Shown here in pieces: positions 17,091-26,683 of a stretch of 64,000 bases of DNA. Positions within the stretch are counted from its first letter, which is position 1; the number at the start of each line of letters is the position of its first letter. This stretch comes from Neptunomonas phycophila (lineage in GTDB: Bacteria > Pseudomonadota > Gammaproteobacteria > Pseudomonadales > Balneatricaceae): assembly GCF_001922575.1 (NCBI RefSeq), contig NZ_MRCI01000001.1, positions 62,001 through 126,000 on the forward strand, given 5' to 3'. A program made the position numbers and the translations under genes. Under the pieces are notes generated by a model. That model was not told the DNA's origin. It did not search any database and worked only from the letters and a program-made list of their open reading frames with translations.

Positions 17091-19064
17091 ATGTCTCGTT
17101 TTGACCCGATAAAAGATCACTCATCAGAAAACCGTACTTTTACGTTCAGAGCATTTATTGCCTTTTTTTTGGTATTAGTGCTTATCGGCGTACTGATGGG
17201 GCGCTTATATTTTCTGCAGGTTATAGAGTACGATCGCTTTGCCGCGATGTCTGAAAATAACCGAGTGCAGTTACAGCCAGTGGCTCCAACACGGGGGCTG
17301 ATTTACGACACTCATGGTGTCTTGTTAGCTGATAATCGTCCCAGCTATAGCGTGACCATCTTAAAAGAAGAAGTGGGTAGCCACTTAGATGAGACGTTGG
17401 AGGAGCTGCGTTCTATCATTGATATTAATGATCGTGAAATAGAGCGCTTCAAAAAACGCTTGAATCAGCGTCGCCGTCCTTATGAAACGATACCAGTTCG
17501 ATTTCGTTTGACTGAAGAAGAAATCGCTAAGCTGGCGGTTAATTACCATCGTTTGCCCGGCGTTCAGGTTGAAGCTGACCTCATCCGCTATTACCCGTAT
17601 GGTTCATCGTTAGTGCATGCTATGGGGTATGTAGGTCGGATCAACGAGCAAGAACTCCAAGTGGTCAATGCCCAAAATTATGCAGGCACTCATTATATTG
17701 GAAAGCTAGGTATTGAAAATTTCTACGAGCCTATCTTGCATGGCAAGGTCGGTATGCAAAAAGTAGAAACCAATGCGCGGGGGCGTGTTATGCGTATTTT
17801 AGAGCGTATAGACCCCGAACCCGGTAAAGACCTAGAGCTCAGCTTAGATCTACGCTTGCAACAAATAACCGAAAAGCTCATTGCTGATGAAAAAGCGTCC
17901 GTTGTGGCGATTGATCCGAAAACCGGCGGAATACTGGCGTTGGTCTCTACGCCTGCTTACGACCCTAACTTGTTTGTCACCGGTATATCCAACGAAGATT
18001 ACAGCGCATTACGTGATTCAGATGACCTTCCGCTTTTTAACCGTGCTATTCGTGGTCGCTACCCGCCAGGGTCTACGGTAAAGCCCGTTACCGGTTTAGC
18101 GGCGATCGACTCAGATGCCGTACAGCCTAGCCATACGGTTTGGGATCCGGGATTTTATACTCTGACTAAAGGCGGTCGAAAATATCGGGACTGGAAGCGC
18201 AGCGGTCACGGCAAAGTGGATATGTCGTTAGCGTTCGCTCAGTCTTGTGATGTGTGGTTTTATGATGTTGCTTACAAAATGGGCGTTGACCCGATGTCCG
18301 ACTATTTAGGGCGTTTTGGGTTTGGACAAGTGACGAGCCTTGATTTGCCAGAAGCGCTTTCATCATTCTTGCCATCGAGAGAGTGGAAGCGTCGAACACG
18401 AAAGCTGCCTTGGTATCCAGGGGACTCGTTAAATTTAAGCATTGGCCAAGGCTTTTTGGTAGCAACGCCTTTGCAGTTGGCAACCGCGGCTACGGTCCTT
18501 GCTAACCGCGGTAAGTGGGTGCAGCCCAAGTTGTTAAAAGGCATCCGTGAAACGCAACCTGATGGCACGGTTACCGTAACCATGCCGGATCGAATCGAGA
18601 ACGCTAGCCCTATCCCTGAAGATATAGAATTGAATCACCCAGAATACTGGGAGCTCATTGTGGATGATATGGTGGGCGTAGTGCATGGCAGCCGAGGAAC
18701 CGCCCGTAAAATTGGATTGGATGCCCCTTATAAAATAGCTGGAAAATCAGGTACGGCTCAGGTGGTTGGTATCAAACAAGATGAGCGCTACGATGCCGAT
18801 AAACTAGAAAAGCGCTTTCACGATCATGCTCTGTTTATCGCGTTTGCCCCAGCTGATGACCCTAAAATAGCGGTAGCTGTGGTCATCGAAAATGGCGGCG
18901 GTGGATCGACGAATGCCGCACCTGTAGCGCGTAAAGTAATGGATGCTTACCTGTTGGGTATTGATCCCACTTCGCCAGAAGAGCTGCAACAAGCTTCGAT
19001 TGTTGATTACAGTATTATGGATTCAGCCGCGTCTAGTGGTTATGTAGGACACCGACATGAATAG
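17091..19064 (+). CDS. mrdA: Penicillin-binding protein 2, elongasome transpeptidase
   Basis: A 657-residue class B penicillin-binding protein that cross-links peptidoglycan during rod elongation. One N-terminal membrane segment (about 20-42) is followed by a dimerisation/pedestal domain and the transpeptidase domain. The active-site serine is in PPGSTVKP, the SxD motif in FAQSCDVWFYD, and the third motif in GKSGTAQV. Its end overlaps the start of mrdB by 8 bases, giving tight coupling with its glycosyltransferase partner RodA. Confidence 0.96.
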   Translation: MSRFDPIKDHSSENRTFTFRAFIAFFLVLVLIGVLMGRLYFLQVIEYDRFAAMSENNRVQLQPVAPTRGLIYDTHGVLLADNRPSYSVTILKEEVGSHLDETLEELRSIIDINDREIERFKKRLNQRRRPYETIPVRFRLTEEEIAKLAVNYHRLPGVQVEADLIRYYPYGSSLVHAMGYVGRINEQELQVVNAQNYAGTHYIGKLGIENFYEPILHGKVGMQKVETNARGRVMRILERIDPEPGKDLELSLDLRLQQITEKLIADEKASVVAIDPKTGGILALVSTPAYDPNLFVTGISNEDYSALRDSDDLPLFNRAIRGRYPPGSTVKPVTGLAAIDSDAVQPSHTVWDPGFYTLTKGGRKYRDWKRSGHGKVDMSLAFAQSCDVWFYDVAYKMGVDPMSDYLGRFGFGQVTSLDLPEALSSFLPSREWKRRTRKLPWYPGDSLNLSIGQGFLVATPLQLATAATVLANRGKWVQPKLLKGIRETQPDGTVTVTMPDRIENASPIPEDIELNHPEYWELIVDDMVGVVHGSRGTARKIGLDAPYKIAGKSGTAQVVGIKQDERYDADKLEKRFHDHALFIAFAPADDPKIAVAVVIENGGGGSTNAAPVARKVMDAYLLGIDPTSPEELQQASIVDYSIMDSAASSGYVGHRHE

Positions 19065-20199
19065 TCGCGATTTTGAACGTTCAATGCCTGAATCAGGCCA
19101 TCATCTACGCCGCAAGCCTGGCTGGTGGAGTTATACGCACCTAGATGCATGGATGCTGTTCTTTCTTTTTGTTCTGTGTTGCTTTGGGTTGTTTGTGCTT
19201 TATAGCGCGTCGGGCCAAGACTGGGGTTATGTATCACGCCAGGCAGTTCGAATGGGGGCTGCATTTTTTGTGCTTATTGTTTTAGCTCAGCTCACTCCTC
19301 GTATGATCGCTCGCTGGGCACCGTGGATTTATGCGGCTGGGGTTTTATTGTTGGTCGCGGTTATCCTTGTGGGGGTCGGGGCGAAAGGCGCTCAGCGCTG
19401 GTTAGCATTACCGGGCTTTCGTTTTCAGCCCTCAGAGATCATGAAGCTGATTCTACCGCTCATGATAGCAGGCTATCTGGCTAAACGGTCACTGCCTCCC
19501 TCGTTTAAACATTGCTGTTTTAGTTTGGCATTTATAGGGATTCCTACCTTACTTATTATGAAGCAGCCTGACCTTGGAACCTCTTTGTTGATCGCTGCTT
19601 CTGGTGTTTTTGTGATGCTTTTTTCCGGCATACGTTGGCGATATATCTTTGGCGCCTTGGGGGTGGCGGGGGCCGCATTGCCAGGACTCTGGATGACCAT
19701 GAAAGACTATCAGCGTCAGCGAGTACTCACTTTTTTAGACCCTGAAAGCGACCCGCTTGGATCCGGCTGGAATATTATTCAGTCGAAAACAGCCATCGGA
19801 TCTGGTGGTATTTCCGGAAAAGGCTGGTTGTCAGGTACACAGTCCCAACTTGATTTCTTACCCGAATCGCATACTGACTTTATTATTGCGGTCATTGCCG
19901 AAGAGTTAGGGTTTATAGGTGTCGCCATCTTAATGAGCATCTATGTTTTAATTATTGGTCGTGGTTTATGGATGGCAACTCAGGTGAAAGATCCATTTGG
20001 ACGGTTAGTGGCCGGTAGTATTGTATTAACGTTTTTCGTTTATGTTTTTGTAAATGTTGGTATGGTCAGTGGTTTATTGCCGGTGGTTGGGGTGCCACTA
20101 CCGATGGTAAGTTATGGTGGTACATCGATTGTTACACTGATGGCAGGCTTTGGTATTTTGATGTCTGTTTTTACCCACAAGCAAATGTCGCTTCGATAA
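19057..20199 (+). CDS. mrdB: Rod-shape peptidoglycan glycosyltransferase RodA (SEDS)
   Basis: A 380-residue polytopic SEDS-family enzyme that polymerises lipid II into glycan strands with PBP2. About ten membrane segments are predicted. Family motifs include LYSASGQ, FRFQPSEIMKL, KQPDLGTSL, FLPESHTDFIIAVIAEELGF and the final PMVSYGGTS. The start lies inside the last codons of mrdA. Confidence 0.96.
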   Translation: MNSRDFERSMPESGHHLRRKPGWWSYTHLDAWMLFFLFVLCCFGLFVLYSASGQDWGYVSRQAVRMGAAFFVLIVLAQLTPRMIARWAPWIYAAGVLLLVAVILVGVGAKGAQRWLALPGFRFQPSEIMKLILPLMIAGYLAKRSLPPSFKHCCFSLAFIGIPTLLIMKQPDLGTSLLIAASGVFVMLFSGIRWRYIFGALGVAGAALPGLWMTMKDYQRQRVLTFLDPESDPLGSGWNIIQSKTAIGSGGISGKGWLSGTQSQLDFLPESHTDFIIAVIAEELGFIGVAILMSIYVLIIGRGLWMATQVKDPFGRLVAGSIVLTFFVYVFVNVGMVSGLLPVVGVPLPMVSYGGTSIVTLMAGFGILMSVFTHKQMSLR

Positions 20200-20235
20200 A
20201 AATAACGTAATTATTAGGAAAACTCAGGGAGAGTT

Positions 20236-21255
20236 ATGCGCGGTCTTAACTATTTGCTATCTGCTTTTGTTGTCACTTTGTGTTCAACGGCTTCAGTATC
20301 ATCGGCTGTAGCGGCAGGGTACAGCGAACACCCGGAAGCTATTAAATGGGCAGAAAAAATGAAAGCCCAGGGCTTTCCTGCTGCGGATGTGGATGCATTG
20401 CTTAACGGCGTTAAAAAGCAGCAATCCATTTTGAATGCTATGGATCGTCCGGCAGAAAAGCGGTTAGATTGGGGCGGCTATCGAAAGTTGTTTTTAGAAC
20501 CTAAGCGTATTAATCGCGGTGTGATTTTCTGGTTTGAACACGAGGCTTCTATCGCGCGAGCGGCTTCTGAGTACGGTGTGCCGGAGGAGATTATCGTTTC
20601 AATTATCGGTATCGAAACGTATTTTGGTCGTAATATGGGAAGTTATCGAGCCATGGATGCATTAGCAACCTTAGGTTTTGATTATCCGCGCCGAGCCGAG
20701 TTTTTCCAAGGCCAATTAACAAACCTGCTAACTATATCGCAGCAAGAGACTCGTCCCCTTACTCGCATGAAAAGTTCCTATGCCGGTGCAATGGGGTATG
20801 GGCAATTTATGCCATCAAGCTACCTCGATTATGCAATTGACTTCGATGGTGATGGCGACCGTGATATTTGGGGTAGCCCTGATGATGCCATTGGCAGTGT
20901 GGCTAACTACTTTAAAGCATTTGGGTGGAAAACGGGTGGCCCCGTTGTTATACCGGTGACAGTCAGTACGGATATTTCTGATGAGTCGCTCATTAATACG
21001 GGCGAAGTTCCAACTAAGACGGTTGCTCAATGGAAAGAGTTAGGTGTCAGTTTTGATAGCGGGGTGTTGGCCGATACCAGTCAGCCAGCCGTGTTATTAA
21101 AAATGAAAGATAAGGATAATGTGCAGTACTTGTTAGGCTTTAATAACTATTATGTGATTACACGTTATAACCGAAGCCGCTTGTATGCTAATGCAGTATA
21201 CCGATTAGCCGAGGCTATCGCTCAAGCCCGTGCTGACGAATTGAAAGGGTCCTAA
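20236..21255 (+). CDS. mltB: Lytic murein transglycosylase B
   Basis: A 339-residue periplasmic lytic transglycosylase that cleaves glycan strands to 1,6-anhydromuramyl products. A signal peptide covers about residues 1-27 (cleavage after VAA), with no lipobox cysteine, unlike E. coli MltB. The catalytic glutamate is in IGIETYFGR. SYAGAMGYGQFMPSSY and the FDGDGDRDIW region are family hallmarks. AGGGAG precedes ATG 20236. rlpA follows after two bases. Confidence 0.94.
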   Translation: MRGLNYLLSAFVVTLCSTASVSSAVAAGYSEHPEAIKWAEKMKAQGFPAADVDALLNGVKKQQSILNAMDRPAEKRLDWGGYRKLFLEPKRINRGVIFWFEHEASIARAASEYGVPEEIIVSIIGIETYFGRNMGSYRAMDALATLGFDYPRRAEFFQGQLTNLLTISQQETRPLTRMKSSYAGAMGYGQFMPSSYLDYAIDFDGDGDRDIWGSPDDAIGSVANYFKAFGWKTGGPVVIPVTVSTDISDESLINTGEVPTKTVAQWKELGVSFDSGVLADTSQPAVLLKMKDKDNVQYLLGFNNYYVITRYNRSRLYANAVYRLAEAIAQARADELKGS

Positions 21256-21257
21256 CA

Positions 21258-22124
21258 ATGAAGTGGATGGTTTTGCCGGTGGTGGCTTTTGCCCTCGTGA
21301 TTACGGGGTGCGCGAGTAAGAAGGGTGCATCGAGCGGCGGTAATGGCAGCCGTTACAGCATTAAGCATGATCATGGTCCTTCATCCCCGGTTGATGTTTC
21401 TCATGTGAAAGACGCAGTTCCAATTGATGAACCAAAAAGCCGTGGTGGAAATCGCAGCCCGTACACCGTGTTAGGCCGGACTTATAGTATTCTTGATGAT
21501 TCAGACGGCTACCGTGAGCGTGGTGGGGCTTCTTGGTATGGTAATAAGTTTCATGGGCATTTAACATCGAATGGGGAAACCTATGACATGTATAAAATGA
21601 CAGCAGCGCATAAATCATTGCCTATACCCACGTATGTGAAAGTGACAAATTTAGATAACGGCAAGCAAGTTATTGTGCGTGTTAATGACCGTGGTCCTTT
21701 CCACCCTGGGCGTATCATTGATTTGTCTTATGCGGCCGCATCAAAATTAGGGATGTTAGCTAAAGGGACTGCGCGTGTTGAAGTCGAGGCGATTAACCCT
21801 CGGGCTTGGCAGTCGGCGAGTCGCGCGATAGCGGCACCTCCTTCATCTGATGTCAGTGCTGCACGCGCTGTACCTACAGCTTTGACTTCAGGGCGCTTTA
21901 TCCAAGTTGGAGCCTATAGCCAGGCGGGTTCGGCTAATCGTGTTGCTCGACAGCTATCGGACCTGTATGGTCGACCTACTAAAGTAGCAGACGTGGAACG
22001 TACCGGCCAAACTCTTTACCGAGTCTTGGTAGGGCCTTTCGCCTCTGTGAATGAAATGGAACGGATGATCTACCAGTTAGGTCAAAGTGGTTATCCGGGA
22101 GCGCATCCGGTGGACTTTCCCTGA
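21258..22124 (+). CDS. rlpA: RlpA septal-ring lipoprotein with SPOR domain
   Basis: A 288-residue outer-membrane lipoprotein. The lipobox is VITGC with the lipidated cysteine near residue 18. A double-psi beta-barrel domain (about 95-185) includes GGASWYGNKFHGHLTSNGE and VNDRGPFHPGRIIDLS. A C-terminal SPOR domain (about 213-285) binds denuded glycan at the septum. In Pseudomonas RlpA is a lytic transglycosylase specific for such glycan. It lies between mltB and dacA, as in pseudomonads. Confidence 0.94.
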   Translation: MKWMVLPVVAFALVITGCASKKGASSGGNGSRYSIKHDHGPSSPVDVSHVKDAVPIDEPKSRGGNRSPYTVLGRTYSILDDSDGYRERGGASWYGNKFHGHLTSNGETYDMYKMTAAHKSLPIPTYVKVTNLDNGKQVIVRVNDRGPFHPGRIIDLSYAAASKLGMLAKGTARVEVEAINPRAWQSASRAIAAPPSSDVSAARAVPTALTSGRFIQVGAYSQAGSANRVARQLSDLYGRPTKVADVERTGQTLYRVLVGPFASVNEMERMIYQLGQSGYPGAHPVDFP

Positions 22125-22221
22125 ATCGCCTAATTAGAGTAATATCCGCGACAGAACTATTTATGGTTTGTAGCGTCTATCTAGATCAATTTTAAATTTG
22201 TAAACGTGCCGGGAAATCATT

Positions 22222-23379
22222 GTGCAAAGACTGAAAACAGCCTTTTTGTCTATCTTTTTACTTTTTACCACCATCACTCAGGTATCTGCTGCTGACGAGT
22301 TAATCCCCGCGGCACCTCAGGTAGCGGCGACCTCGTACCTCGTTATTGATGCTGATACGGGAAAGATTATTGTCGAAAAAAATGCCCATGAGCGCTTTCC
22401 TCCTGCTAGCTTAACTAAAATGATGACAAGCTATATCGTTGAGTACGAGCTCAATAAAGGCAATATCAGCGAAGATGACCTAGTGCTTGTCAGTGAAAAG
22501 GCATGGCGCACGCCTGGTTCGCGCATGTTCATTAAAGAAGGTACTCAAGTAAAATTGGGTGATTTGCTGCGTGGTATTGTAATTCAGTCGGGTAATGATG
22601 CGTCCGTTGCTGTTGCAGAACATATCGCCGGTAGTGAGTCGGCGTTTGCTGATTTAATGAATCAGCATGCAGGCTTGTTAGGGATGGAGAATACACACTT
22701 TGCCAATGCAACAGGCTTGCCCGCTGATGGACATTACTCATCAGCTTTCGACCTAGCAACACTGGCTAAAGCTATTATCCAAGACTTCCCAGACCACTAT
22801 GGAATTTATTCTGAGAAATACTTTACCTACAACCAAATACGCCAGCCTAACCGCAATAAGTTGCTATGGCGTGATCATACGGTTGATGGGGTAAAAACAG
22901 GCCATACTGATGAAGCTGGTTATTGCTTGGTCGCTTCTGCAAAGCGTGACGGTATGCGTCTTATTTCTGTCGTTATGGGAACAAGCAGCGAAGAAGCCCG
23001 AGCTCAGGAAACACAAAAACTGCTAGCTTATGCATTCCGTTATTACCGTACACACAAGTTATACAGTGGCGAAGAAGTGCTGAGCACCGCTAAAGTGTGG
23101 GGCGGTACGCGTGATGAAGTGAGTTTAGGGTTAACGGCGCCTTTGGCTGTCACTATTCCACGTGGTCAAGCGGATCAGCTGCAAGCGACTATGGATGTTG
23201 ATAAAGTCATTAAAGCGCCTGTCGTACAAGGGCAGGAGTATGGTGTCGTCCGTGTGACACTAAACGATGAAGAGGTGGTGACTGTTCCTCTTATTGCTAT
23301 GGAAAACGTAGAGAAAGGTGGCCTTGTAAAACGGATATGGCATGCCATTATGCTGTTTTTTATGGGCTTAATTAGCTAA
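22222..23379 (+). CDS. dacA: D-alanyl-D-alanine carboxypeptidase (PBP5 type)
   Basis: A 385-residue low-molecular-weight penicillin-binding protein that trims the terminal D-alanine of peptidoglycan. It has a signal peptide to about residue 23 (VSAADE) and active-site motifs SLTK, SGN (SGNDASVAV) and KTG (VKTGHTDEAGY). A C-terminal PBP5 domain ends in an amphipathic membrane-anchoring helix (VKRIWHAIMLFFMGL). The start is GTG 22222, preceded by CGGGAA. Confidence 0.95.
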   Translation: MQRLKTAFLSIFLLFTTITQVSAADELIPAAPQVAATSYLVIDADTGKIIVEKNAHERFPPASLTKMMTSYIVEYELNKGNISEDDLVLVSEKAWRTPGSRMFIKEGTQVKLGDLLRGIVIQSGNDASVAVAEHIAGSESAFADLMNQHAGLLGMENTHFANATGLPADGHYSSAFDLATLAKAIIQDFPDHYGIYSEKYFTYNQIRQPNRNKLLWRDHTVDGVKTGHTDEAGYCLVASAKRDGMRLISVVMGTSSEEARAQETQKLLAYAFRYYRTHKLYSGEEVLSTAKVWGGTRDEVSLGLTAPLAVTIPRGQADQLQATMDVDKVIKAPVVQGQEYGVVRVTLNDEEVVTVPLIAMENVEKGGLVKRIWHAIMLFFMGLIS

Positions 23380-23406
23380 ACCACTAGCGCCTCTTGAAAT
23401 GAGCAG

Positions 23407-23436
23407 AAATGCCCACATCGAGAGGTGTGGGCATTT
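23407..23436 (+). terminator. Hairpin between dacA and dat, overlapping the dat ribosome site
   Basis: The 11-bp perfect arms aaatgcccaca and tgtgggcattt flank an 8-base loop. Only a short T-run (gcattt) follows. The stem ends six bases before the dat ATG. The only Shine-Dalgarno-like sequence (GAGGTG, 23422-23427) lies in the loop and 3' arm, so the hairpin could weaken dat translation as well as terminate dacA mRNA. Confidence 0.6.
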
Positions 23437-23442
23437 GCATTT

Positions 23443-24327
23443 ATGACACCTGATATTGTTTATCTTAATGGTCAATTCCTGCCGTCGGATCAGGCGAAAG
23501 TATCGGTTTTTGATCGAGGCTTTTTGTTCGGTGATAGTGTTTACGAGGTTATCCCTTTTTATCAAGGGGTTGGCTTTCGTTTAGATGAGCATCTGCAACG
23601 CTTAGAATATAGTCTGCGCGCGTTACGTATTTCGGTAGATATCGATATCCGAGGGGTGCTCTCGACATTAGTCGCGTCAAATGGTGGCGGCAATATGTCG
23701 GTATATTTGCAGATCACTCGTGGCGCAGCTGAAAAGCGTAGCCATGTAATTACAGAGGGCCTAACGCCCACGGTGTTTGCATGTTGCCAGCCAATCCGTG
23801 ACATCTATACTGACGGTAGTGAGGCTGTTTCAGGGATTAAAGTGATAGTAACCGCTGACTTACGTTGGCGGCGTTGTGATATTAAGTCGAACGGTTTGCT
23901 GCCTAATATCTTAGTATTGCAGCAAGCTAAAGAGCATCATGCCCAAGAGGCTTTATTGCAGCGAGACGGTCACCTCACGGAAGGGGCAAGCTGTAACTTT
24001 TTTATTGTTGAGCGAGGCGTGCTTTATACACCCCCGTTAGACACGGGTATTTTGAGTGGGACTACGCGCGCGTTAATCCTTGAAATTGCGGATTTGCAAG
24101 GTATCCCGCGCCAAGAGTGCCCTATAGATTATACGCGTTTAATTAATGCAGATGAGGTTTGGATTTCAAGCTCAACTCGTGCCATCGTCCCTGTATTACA
24201 GGTTGATGATCAGGTAATAGGCAATGGGAAGAAAGGCCCGTTGTGGAAACGCTTTTTCGAAATTTTTACACGTTATCAGCACGATCTGATGACGGGAGCA
24301 AATGATGAGTCAAAAAACACCCCCTAA
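23443..24327 (+). CDS. dat: D-amino-acid (D-alanine) aminotransferase, PLP class IV
   Basis: A 294-residue fold-type IV aminotransferase. It shows DRGFLFGDSVYEV, the PLP-lysine region DIKSNGLLPN, and LTEGASCNFF. D-alanine transaminases interconvert D-alanine and D-glutamate, consistent with its place beside dacA; branched-chain or ADC-lyase activity cannot be excluded. ATG 23443 is chosen because the upstream GTG 23425 falls inside the terminator-like hairpin. The end overlaps ybeD. Confidence 0.85.
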   Translation: MTPDIVYLNGQFLPSDQAKVSVFDRGFLFGDSVYEVIPFYQGVGFRLDEHLQRLEYSLRALRISVDIDIRGVLSTLVASNGGGNMSVYLQITRGAAEKRSHVITEGLTPTVFACCQPIRDIYTDGSEAVSGIKVIVTADLRWRRCDIKSNGLLPNILVLQQAKEHHAQEALLQRDGHLTEGASCNFFIVERGVLYTPPLDTGILSGTTRALILEIADLQGIPRQECPIDYTRLINADEVWISSSTRAIVPVLQVDDQVIGNGKKGPLWKRFFEIFTRYQHDLMTGANDESKNTP

Positions 24328-24595
24328 GACAATGGAACCTCCTAAAATCGAATACCCTTGCCCTGACTATCCCATCAAGGTCATTGGTAAAAAGTCAGAC
24401 CAGTTTCAGTCGCTTGTTGTTGAGATTATTAACGTTCATGTTCCTGACTTTGATGAGTCAAGAATTACGATACAAGACAGCAGCAAGGGAACGTATTGCT
24501 CGTTGCGTATGTTTATTACGGCTACGGGTGAGCAGCAGCTGAAAGATCTTCATGAGCAATTGATTGCGTCTGATCAAGTTCATTTGGTTTTATAA
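24305..24595 (+). CDS. ybeD: YbeD family protein (DUF493)
   Basis: A 96-residue ACT-like protein of the DUF493 family. It keeps the core FPCDFPIKVIG-type opening (here YPCPDYPIKVIGKKSD) and the SSKGTYCSLRMFITA stretch. It has been found as a conserved partner of the lipoate genes, but no activity is established. It overlaps the last 23 bases of dat (ATG at 24302 or 24305, after GGGAG), and lipB starts three bases after its stop. Confidence 0.9.
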   Translation: MSQKTPPKTMEPPKIEYPCPDYPIKVIGKKSDQFQSLVVEIINVHVPDFDESRITIQDSSKGTYCSLRMFITATGEQQLKDLHEQLIASDQVHLVL

Positions 24596-24598
24596 GCG

Positions 24599-25264
24599 AT
24601 GTCGCAAGCCACCACTCAGCAAGAGCGGTCTTTGATTGTCCGTTCGTTAGGCTTGCAGCCTTATGAGCCTGTATTTGCGCGCATGAAGGCGTTTAACGAA
24701 AACCGTAATGCCGAGACGATTGACGAAATCTGGTACTTAGATCATCAACCAGTCTTTACGCAAGGGCAGGCAGGGAAGGTTGAACATCTGCTGGAAACGG
24801 GTGATATTCCCGTCGTGCAAGCGGATCGAGGCGGTCAAGTCACATACCATGGCCCCGGACAATTGATTGTCTACCTTATGCTTGATCTGCGCCGCAACGG
24901 GTTGGGTGTTCGTGATGTCGTGACTATGATGGAGCAAGGGGTTATAGCGACATTGGCACACTTTGGAGTCGACGCTTATGCTAAACCGGATGCGCCAGGT
25001 GTGTATGTCGAGCAGGCTAAGGTTGCCTCTTTAGGCTTGCGAGTGCGCCGTGGTTGCACTTTCCATGGACTGGCGTTTAATTTAGATATGGATTTGTCTC
25101 CGTTTCTCCGTATTAATCCTTGTGGCTATGCCGGTATGCCAATGACACAGTTGGTCGATTTGGTGCCTGACGCTGACCCACAAGAGGCGATACGTTTTCT
25201 GGTCGATTACCTGACTCATAAAATAGGGTATACTTCCGTCTCTCATCAAACAGGCTTGGACTGA
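24599..25264 (+). CDS. lipB: Octanoyltransferase LipB
   Basis: A 221-residue enzyme that moves octanoate from acyl carrier protein to lipoyl-dependent proteins. Motifs: [19 protein letters not shown], the catalytic lysine in AKVASLG, and the catalytic cysteine in NPCGYAGM. It is coupled to ybeD upstream and followed by lipA, the classical lipoate pair. Confidence 0.96.
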   Translation: MSQATTQQERSLIVRSLGLQPYEPVFARMKAFNENRNAETIDEIWYLDHQPVFTQGQAGKVEHLLETGDIPVVQADRGGQVTYHGPGQLIVYLMLDLRRNGLGVRDVVTMMEQGVIATLAHFGVDAYAKPDAPGVYVEQAKVASLGLRVRRGCTFHGLAFNLDMDLSPFLRINPCGYAGMPMTQLVDLVPDADPQEAIRFLVDYLTHKIGYTSVSHQTGLD

Positions 25265-25272
25265 TAGAACTT

Positions 25273-26256
25273 ATGGCTGATAGCTCAGTTAAAACCGTTA
25301 AACCGGGGAAAGTCGAACAGGGTGTAAAACTGCGTGGCGCGGAGAAAGTGGCGCGTATCCCAGTAAAGATTATCCCGACTGAAAAAGAAGACATGCCGCG
25401 TAAGCCAGATTGGCTTCGTGTACGTATGGGTTCGAATACCGAAGTAAAACGGATCAAAGAGAAGCTGCGCAAGCATAAGTTGTCGTCGGTTTGTGAAGAA
25501 GCCAGTTGCCCTAACCTTGGTGAATGTTTTACCAATGGTACGGCGACTTTTATGGTGATGGGCGATATTTGTACCCGCCGGTGTCCGTTTTGTGATGTGG
25601 CTCATGGCCGCCCTAACGCGCTAGCGGAAAACGAGCCTCGCGAATTGGCGATAGCTATCGCGGATATGGGGTTGCGTTATGTGGTTATTACGTCTGTTGA
25701 CCGTGATGATTTGCGCGATGGCGGTGCTCAGCATATTGCTAATTGCATTAGTGAGACTCGTGAACGAGCGCCTACTATCCAGATAGAAACGCTTGTACCT
25801 GATTTCCGTGGCCGGATGGAGGTGGCTTTAGAAATTCTATCGGCTACGCCGCCTGATGTGTTTAATCACAACTTAGAAACTGTGCCGCGTTTGTATAAAA
25901 AGGTTCGCCCTGGTGCTGATTATCAATGGTCGTTAGACCTGCTCAACGGGTTTAAAGATCGCCAACCTTCCATTCGAACTAAGTCAGGTTTAATGGTAGG
26001 TGTGGGTGAAACGAATGAAGAAATCATTGAAGTGATGAAGGATCTGCGTAAGCACCAAGTAGATATGATCACAATAGGTCAATACCTTCAGCCTAGCCGT
26101 AACCATTTGCCAGTAGATCGCTTTGTTACACCGGCTGAGTTTGACGAGTTTGCGCGCATTGCAAAAGAGCTAGGATTCTCTCATGTAGCCAGTGGGCCGC
26201 TGGTTCGATCTTCATACCATGCTGATCTGCAAGCGAAAGGTGAAAAAGTCGGCTAA
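25273..26256 (+). CDS. lipA: Lipoyl synthase (radical SAM)
   Basis: A 327-residue radical SAM enzyme that inserts two sulfurs into octanoyl groups to make lipoate. The auxiliary cluster cysteines are in [12 protein letters not shown], the SAM cluster in CTRRCPFC, and the C-terminal RSSYHA motif supplies the serine ligand of the auxiliary cluster. A strong terminator follows. Confidence 0.97.
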   Translation: MADSSVKTVKPGKVEQGVKLRGAEKVARIPVKIIPTEKEDMPRKPDWLRVRMGSNTEVKRIKEKLRKHKLSSVCEEASCPNLGECFTNGTATFMVMGDICTRRCPFCDVAHGRPNALAENEPRELAIAIADMGLRYVVITSVDRDDLRDGGAQHIANCISETRERAPTIQIETLVPDFRGRMEVALEILSATPPDVFNHNLETVPRLYKKVRPGADYQWSLDLLNGFKDRQPSIRTKSGLMVGVGETNEEIIEVMKDLRKHQVDMITIGQYLQPSRNHLPVDRFVTPAEFDEFARIAKELGFSHVASGPLVRSSYHADLQAKGEKVG

Positions 26257-26275
26257 CGGCTTTGTCTGTGGCAAT

Positions 26276-26305
26276 AAGCCGATGCATTTATGCGTCGGCT
26301 TTTTT
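26276..26305 (+). terminator. Intrinsic terminator after lipA
   Basis: A stem of aagccgatgca with tgcgtcggctt (one G-T pair), a short loop and a T-run (tttttt). It separates lipA from the convergent cytochrome gene and could weakly serve that gene too. Confidence 0.88.
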
Positions 26306-26321
26306 AATGGGGTTTTATAAG

Positions 26322-26627
26322 CTAGCGGCCTAATTTGACTACATATTCTGCTAATAAATCAGCTTGTTGGTCATCCAGTTGTGTAAAACTTGCCATGGGG
26401 TGTGATCCCGGCTCGTGATAGCGAATCATGAGAATAACTTGGTAGCTTTGCATGGTACGTTGTTGCGGTGGGATATTTTCTAAGTAGGCCCCGGCCCCTT
26501 TTTGTTGATGGCATTGCTTGCAATAGTAGTCGTACAGTTGCTCAGCTGTTTTGAGAGGCACTTGCTTCTCTTGGCAGCCAGTTAAGCAAATGATAGTGAG
26601 TAAAAGCACTGCAGGTGTGTTTCGCAT
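26322..26627 (-). CDS. Small c-type cytochrome lipoprotein
   Basis: A 101-residue protein. The lipoprotein signal has lipobox CLTGC (cysteine near residue 18), and a class I cytochrome c follows with the heme site CKQCH and a probable axial methionine in HPMASF. It should sit on the periplasmic side of a membrane as a one-heme electron carrier. It is minus-strand, downstream of holA with a 56-base gap. Its electron partner cannot be inferred. Confidence 0.88.
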   Translation of the reverse strand: MRNTPAVLLLTIICLTGCQEKQVPLKTAEQLYDYYCKQCHQQKGAGAYLENIPPQQRTMQSYQVILMIRYHEPGSHPMASFTQLDDQQADLLAEYVVKLGR

Positions 26628-26683
26628 AAGACCACCGTTTTAGTTTCAGTGTAGTCTTAGTTGCTGTTTCTTGCTGAAATACT

